Shown piece by piece: positions 62,152 to 64,000 of a DNA stretch of 64,000 nt. The notes below the pieces were generated by a model, which saw only the letters and a program-made list of their open reading frames with translations, did not search any database and had not been told where the DNA came from. The DNA is from CALMFG01 sp963674805. GTDB lineage: Bacteria > Bacillota > Clostridia > Christensenellales > CALMFG01. How positions within the stretch are numbered: position 1 is the first letter of the stretch; every line of letters begins with the position of its first letter. A program made the position numbers and the translations under genes. The stretch is taken from positions 124,001-188,000 of the forward strand of contig CAXXNY010000026.1 of NCBI GenBank assembly GCA_963674805.2, given 5' to 3'.

Positions 62152-63597
62152 CTAACGGCTTTTTTCGGGATAGTCATGTCCGCGGCTGATTTTTTTATAC
62201 TTGGACCGCTCATATGTCAGCATCTTAAAGATAATCAGGAAGATCAGCAGTGACGGGAATATCATCCACCACCATACCGGCGTAATACCCTGGTTCAGGT
62301 CTTTCGGCGGATCAATCGCGGCATCCGGCGCTTCCTCCTGGAAGGTCAGATAGTCGGTCGCATAATCCAGCATGTCATAGGCCGCCACAAGCTCACACCG
62401 CAGCAGCATCCGGTCACGGTACTGATAGATGACCTTCCCGTATACTTCGCCTTTGATGATCGGGGCGCGCAGGTCAGCATCCAAATCCACCATGACATTG
62501 ATCTCGTCGGTGTGCTGTTTCAGTGCCTCGATAAATGCATTGGTATCCGAAAAATATGTTCCGGTATCGATATTTGGGATAAACTCCATATATCCGCCGT
62601 TGGGATCGTCCGATGTGGCGTTTGAAATCGCCTCGCGGATGACCGAGCCGCCGAGTATATCCGAAAGATCGACATAGGCATAGTTTTCATAACCGAACTC
62701 AAACAGCTCTTTCGCCAGCGTAAATCGTTCGCTGTCGGATTCGTGGTTATAGATCAACGCAATCAAATCCTGGCCGTTCTTTGACGCAGACGCAACCAGA
62801 CAATATCCGGCTTGGGATGTGTATCCTGTTTTCATCCCGGTCGCATATTCATAATACCATCTTGAGTAAGACTGGACGTCGCTCCTGATCAGACGGTTTG
62901 AGTTGTCAATCAACTCTTTCCCGACCGCCATATTGGTATCTTCCGGCTGGTAGACCATAGTTCCCACGATTTCCATAAAATCCGGATCGCGATAGGCCGC
63001 CATTGCAAGCTTCGCCATATCTTCAACAGTGATGAAGTGATTTTCTTCGTGCCCGCCGTGCGGATTTGCAAAATGGCTGTTAGACATGCCCAGCTCTTTT
63101 GCTTTCTCATTCATGATGTCCGCAAAGCCCTCTACCGAGCCGCCGATATAAACCGCAAGCGCCATTGCCGCGTCATTCCCTGATAAAAGCATCATGCCGT
63201 AAATCAGATCACGCGCGCTGATAATTTCACCCGGTTTTACGCCCATCACGCTGTATTCCGGCGGGAAAACCACTTCCTGCCCGCAGGTAATCAAGTCACT
63301 CATTTCGGTTTTTTCAAGGGCAATCAAGCATGTGAGGATTTTGGTGGTACTTGCAGGATAAATCTGCTTTTCCCCATTTTTTGAATACAAAACCAACCCG
63401 GTCTTCGCATCCACCAACAGAACGGCGTCCGCTTTCGCACGGGATTCATTAAAAATCGGTTTCTGGTCAATCAGTTCCTCTTCTGTCAGCGTTTCGGTTT
63501 CTTCATCTTCCGCATAAGCGACAATGACCGGCGCACTAAAAAGAAGCGTCACAACCATCAGTATTAAAAAAAAGCGTTTCAGGGAATTCCCAATCAT
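62152..63597 (-). CDS. dacF: D-alanyl-D-alanine carboxypeptidase (PBP5/DacF, S11 family)
   Basis: Trims the terminal D-Ala from peptidoglycan stems outside the membrane. 481 residues. Signal peptide (about 1-28); active-site motifs S83-T-T-K86, S139-G-N141 and K256-T-G258 (ASTTK, LLSGNDAA, MKTGYTSQAG). A C-terminal domain ends in a membrane anchor (VWWWMIFPSLLIFLIIF) with a basic tail. The ATG at 63597 has SD AAGGAT. Its family usually ends in an amphipathic helix, so the clear anchor here is mildly unusual. Confidence 0.9.
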   Translation of the reverse strand: MIGNSLKRFFLILMVVTLLFSAPVIVAYAEDEETETLTEEELIDQKPIFNESRAKADAVLLVDAKTGLVLYSKNGEKQIYPASTTKILTCLIALEKTEMSDLITCGQEVVFPPEYSVMGVKPGEIISARDLIYGMMLLSGNDAAMALAVYIGGSVEGFADIMNEKAKELGMSNSHFANPHGGHEENHFITVEDMAKLAMAAYRDPDFMEIVGTMVYQPEDTNMAVGKELIDNSNRLIRSDVQSYSRWYYEYATGMKTGYTSQAGYCLVASASKNGQDLIALIYNHESDSERFTLAKELFEFGYENYAYVDLSDILGGSVIREAISNATSDDPNGGYMEFIPNIDTGTYFSDTNAFIEALKQHTDEINVMVDLDADLRAPIIKGEVYGKVIYQYRDRMLLRCELVAAYDMLDYATDYLTFQEEAPDAAIDPPKDLNQGITPVWWWMIFPSLLIFLIIFKMLTYERSKYKKISRGHDYPEKSR

Positions 63598-63630
63598 AGA
63601 ATTATCCTTAGACCTTTTTACACGAAAAAC

Positions 63631-63659
63631 AGTATAGCAGTTTAGGGTCTCTTTGTATA
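63631..63659 (-). promoter_or_regulatory. Possible dacF promoter
   Basis: Minus strand TATACA (63654-63659), 17 bases, TATACT (63631-63636); about 34 bases before the start. Confidence 0.5.
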
Positions 63660-63724
63660 TAGTTTCATATAGAGTTTACGATTTGTCAATCGATATTCCA
63701 GTTTATTCCACACGGTTTGCCGCA

Positions 63725-63756
63725 TAAAAAACCGGCTATTGGTTTCAATAACCGGT
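63725..63756 (-). terminator. Terminator of the glutamine synthetase gene
   Basis: 11-pair stem (one G-U) ACCGGTTATTG/CAATAGCCGGT with an AAAC loop, then T's on the minus strand. It lies 130 bases behind the stop. Confidence 0.85.
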
Positions 63757-63764
63757 AAAATGTC

Positions 63765-63832
63765 TTGTTCTTATTATCGGCCTTATCGATAAGAGCGAAA
63801 TGAATCCGCTCTTATCCAAACCGGCCGAACAA
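63765..63832 (-). other. Large two-layer hairpin in the 3' region of the glutamine synthetase gene
   Basis: Inner perfect 10-bp stem GATAAGAGCG/CGCTCTTATC (63788-63797 with 63807-63816). Outer stems CGGCC/GGCCG (63778-63782 with 63823-63827) and TTGTTC/GAACAA (63765-63770 with 63827-63832). There is no T run, and a separate terminator lies beyond it. It could be a 3'-UTR stability element or part of a small RNA. Confidence 0.6.
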
Positions 63833-63886
63833 AGAAGTTTATCTCCAGCACTAAAATGCTGTTAAGCATTTAATGCGCCAAAGCAC

Positions 63887-64000
63887 TTAATATGTGGTGA
63901 GATACTGATTGATTTCCCACGGATGAACCGCAGTTCTGTAATCGTCCCACTCTTTCATCTTATAGCTGTAGTATTCTTCAAGGATATGGTCGCCGAGCAC
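63887..64000 (-). CDS. glnA: Glutamine synthetase, C-terminal 37 residues (cut by window edge)
   Basis: Only the end of the gene is present. The residues LGDHILEEYYSYKMKEWDDY, RTAV, HPWE and QYL match the conserved C-terminus of type I glutamine synthetase, which makes glutamine from glutamate, ammonia and ATP. The stop TAA is at 63887-63889. The tail is too short to place the subtype. A hairpin and a terminator follow. Confidence 0.85.
   Translation of the reverse strand: MLGDHILEEYYSYKMKEWDDYRTAVHPWEINQYLTTY

Noticed and set aside
1..64000. CRISPR arrays, insertion sequences, prophage genes, toxin-antitoxin or defence systems
   Set aside because: I saw no regularly spaced repeats, transposase or integrase motifs, or defence gene sets in either strand; gene content is core metabolism throughout.

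Overview
This is a 64 kb stretch of chromosomal core genome from a member of the Bacillota, most likely class Clostridia. The evidence is a CIRCE-controlled groESL, two T-box leaders (valS, thrS), a DUF4364 gene, an EF-G-like paralogue with altered G-boxes, a PDZ/radical-SAM DUF512 gene beside der and plsY, nrdR next to pgeF, and TTG starts preceded by strong Shine-Dalgarno (SD) sequences. I see no transposase, integrase, phage gene, CRISPR array or toxin-antitoxin pair. The order below follows the + strand coordinates, but most genes lie on the minus strand.

Region 1-12 kb: a minus-strand run lon, ysxC, metallophosphoesterase, dgt, dnaG, rpoD (rpoD is cut by the window edge), probably led by a promoter before lon. 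Then come an EF-G-like GTPase, a small membrane protein, an anti-sigma-like membrane protein and glutamate racemase. The racemase promoter carries a perfect palindrome over its -10 box.

Region 12-23 kb: rpsT, dCMP deaminase, CIRCE-groES-groEL, two secreted or membrane-anchored proteins of unknown role, then a tightly coupled plus-strand operon recX-birA-P1 peptidase-acpS-nnr, which converges on htpG across a shared terminator.

Region 23-35 kb: a surface-glycan-like cluster (UDP-glucose dehydrogenase, YbhN-like membrane protein, membrane GT2), an Lrp regulator, a NIPSNAP protein, tRNA-Pro(GGG) with a nearby 3'-end duplicate, parE-parC, a TIM-barrel isomerase, an Fe-S protein and DUF4364.

Region 35-50 kb: a valine T-box operon (79-aa membrane protein, valS, short folC), pgsA, iron alcohol dehydrogenase, an ABC-F ATPase, smc, pgeF-nrdR and a threonine T-box with thrS.

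Region 50-64 kb: polA-coaE-lytic transglycosylase-family 5 solute-binding protein, an SPFH protein, a two-module lipoprotein, and the dacF-DUF512-der-plsY-AhpD-like run. The window ends with the 3' end of a glutamine synthetase gene and a large hairpin downstream of it.

The genes serve replication, translation, protein quality control, envelope synthesis and cofactor metabolism. I did not find a clear undescribed multi-gene system. The observations most worth checking are the tRNA-Pro duplication, the palindrome on the murI promoter, the SD-less start of recX, the small membrane protein under valine T-box control, the shortened folC, the long basic N-terminus of RpoD and the hairpin behind the glutamine synthetase gene.
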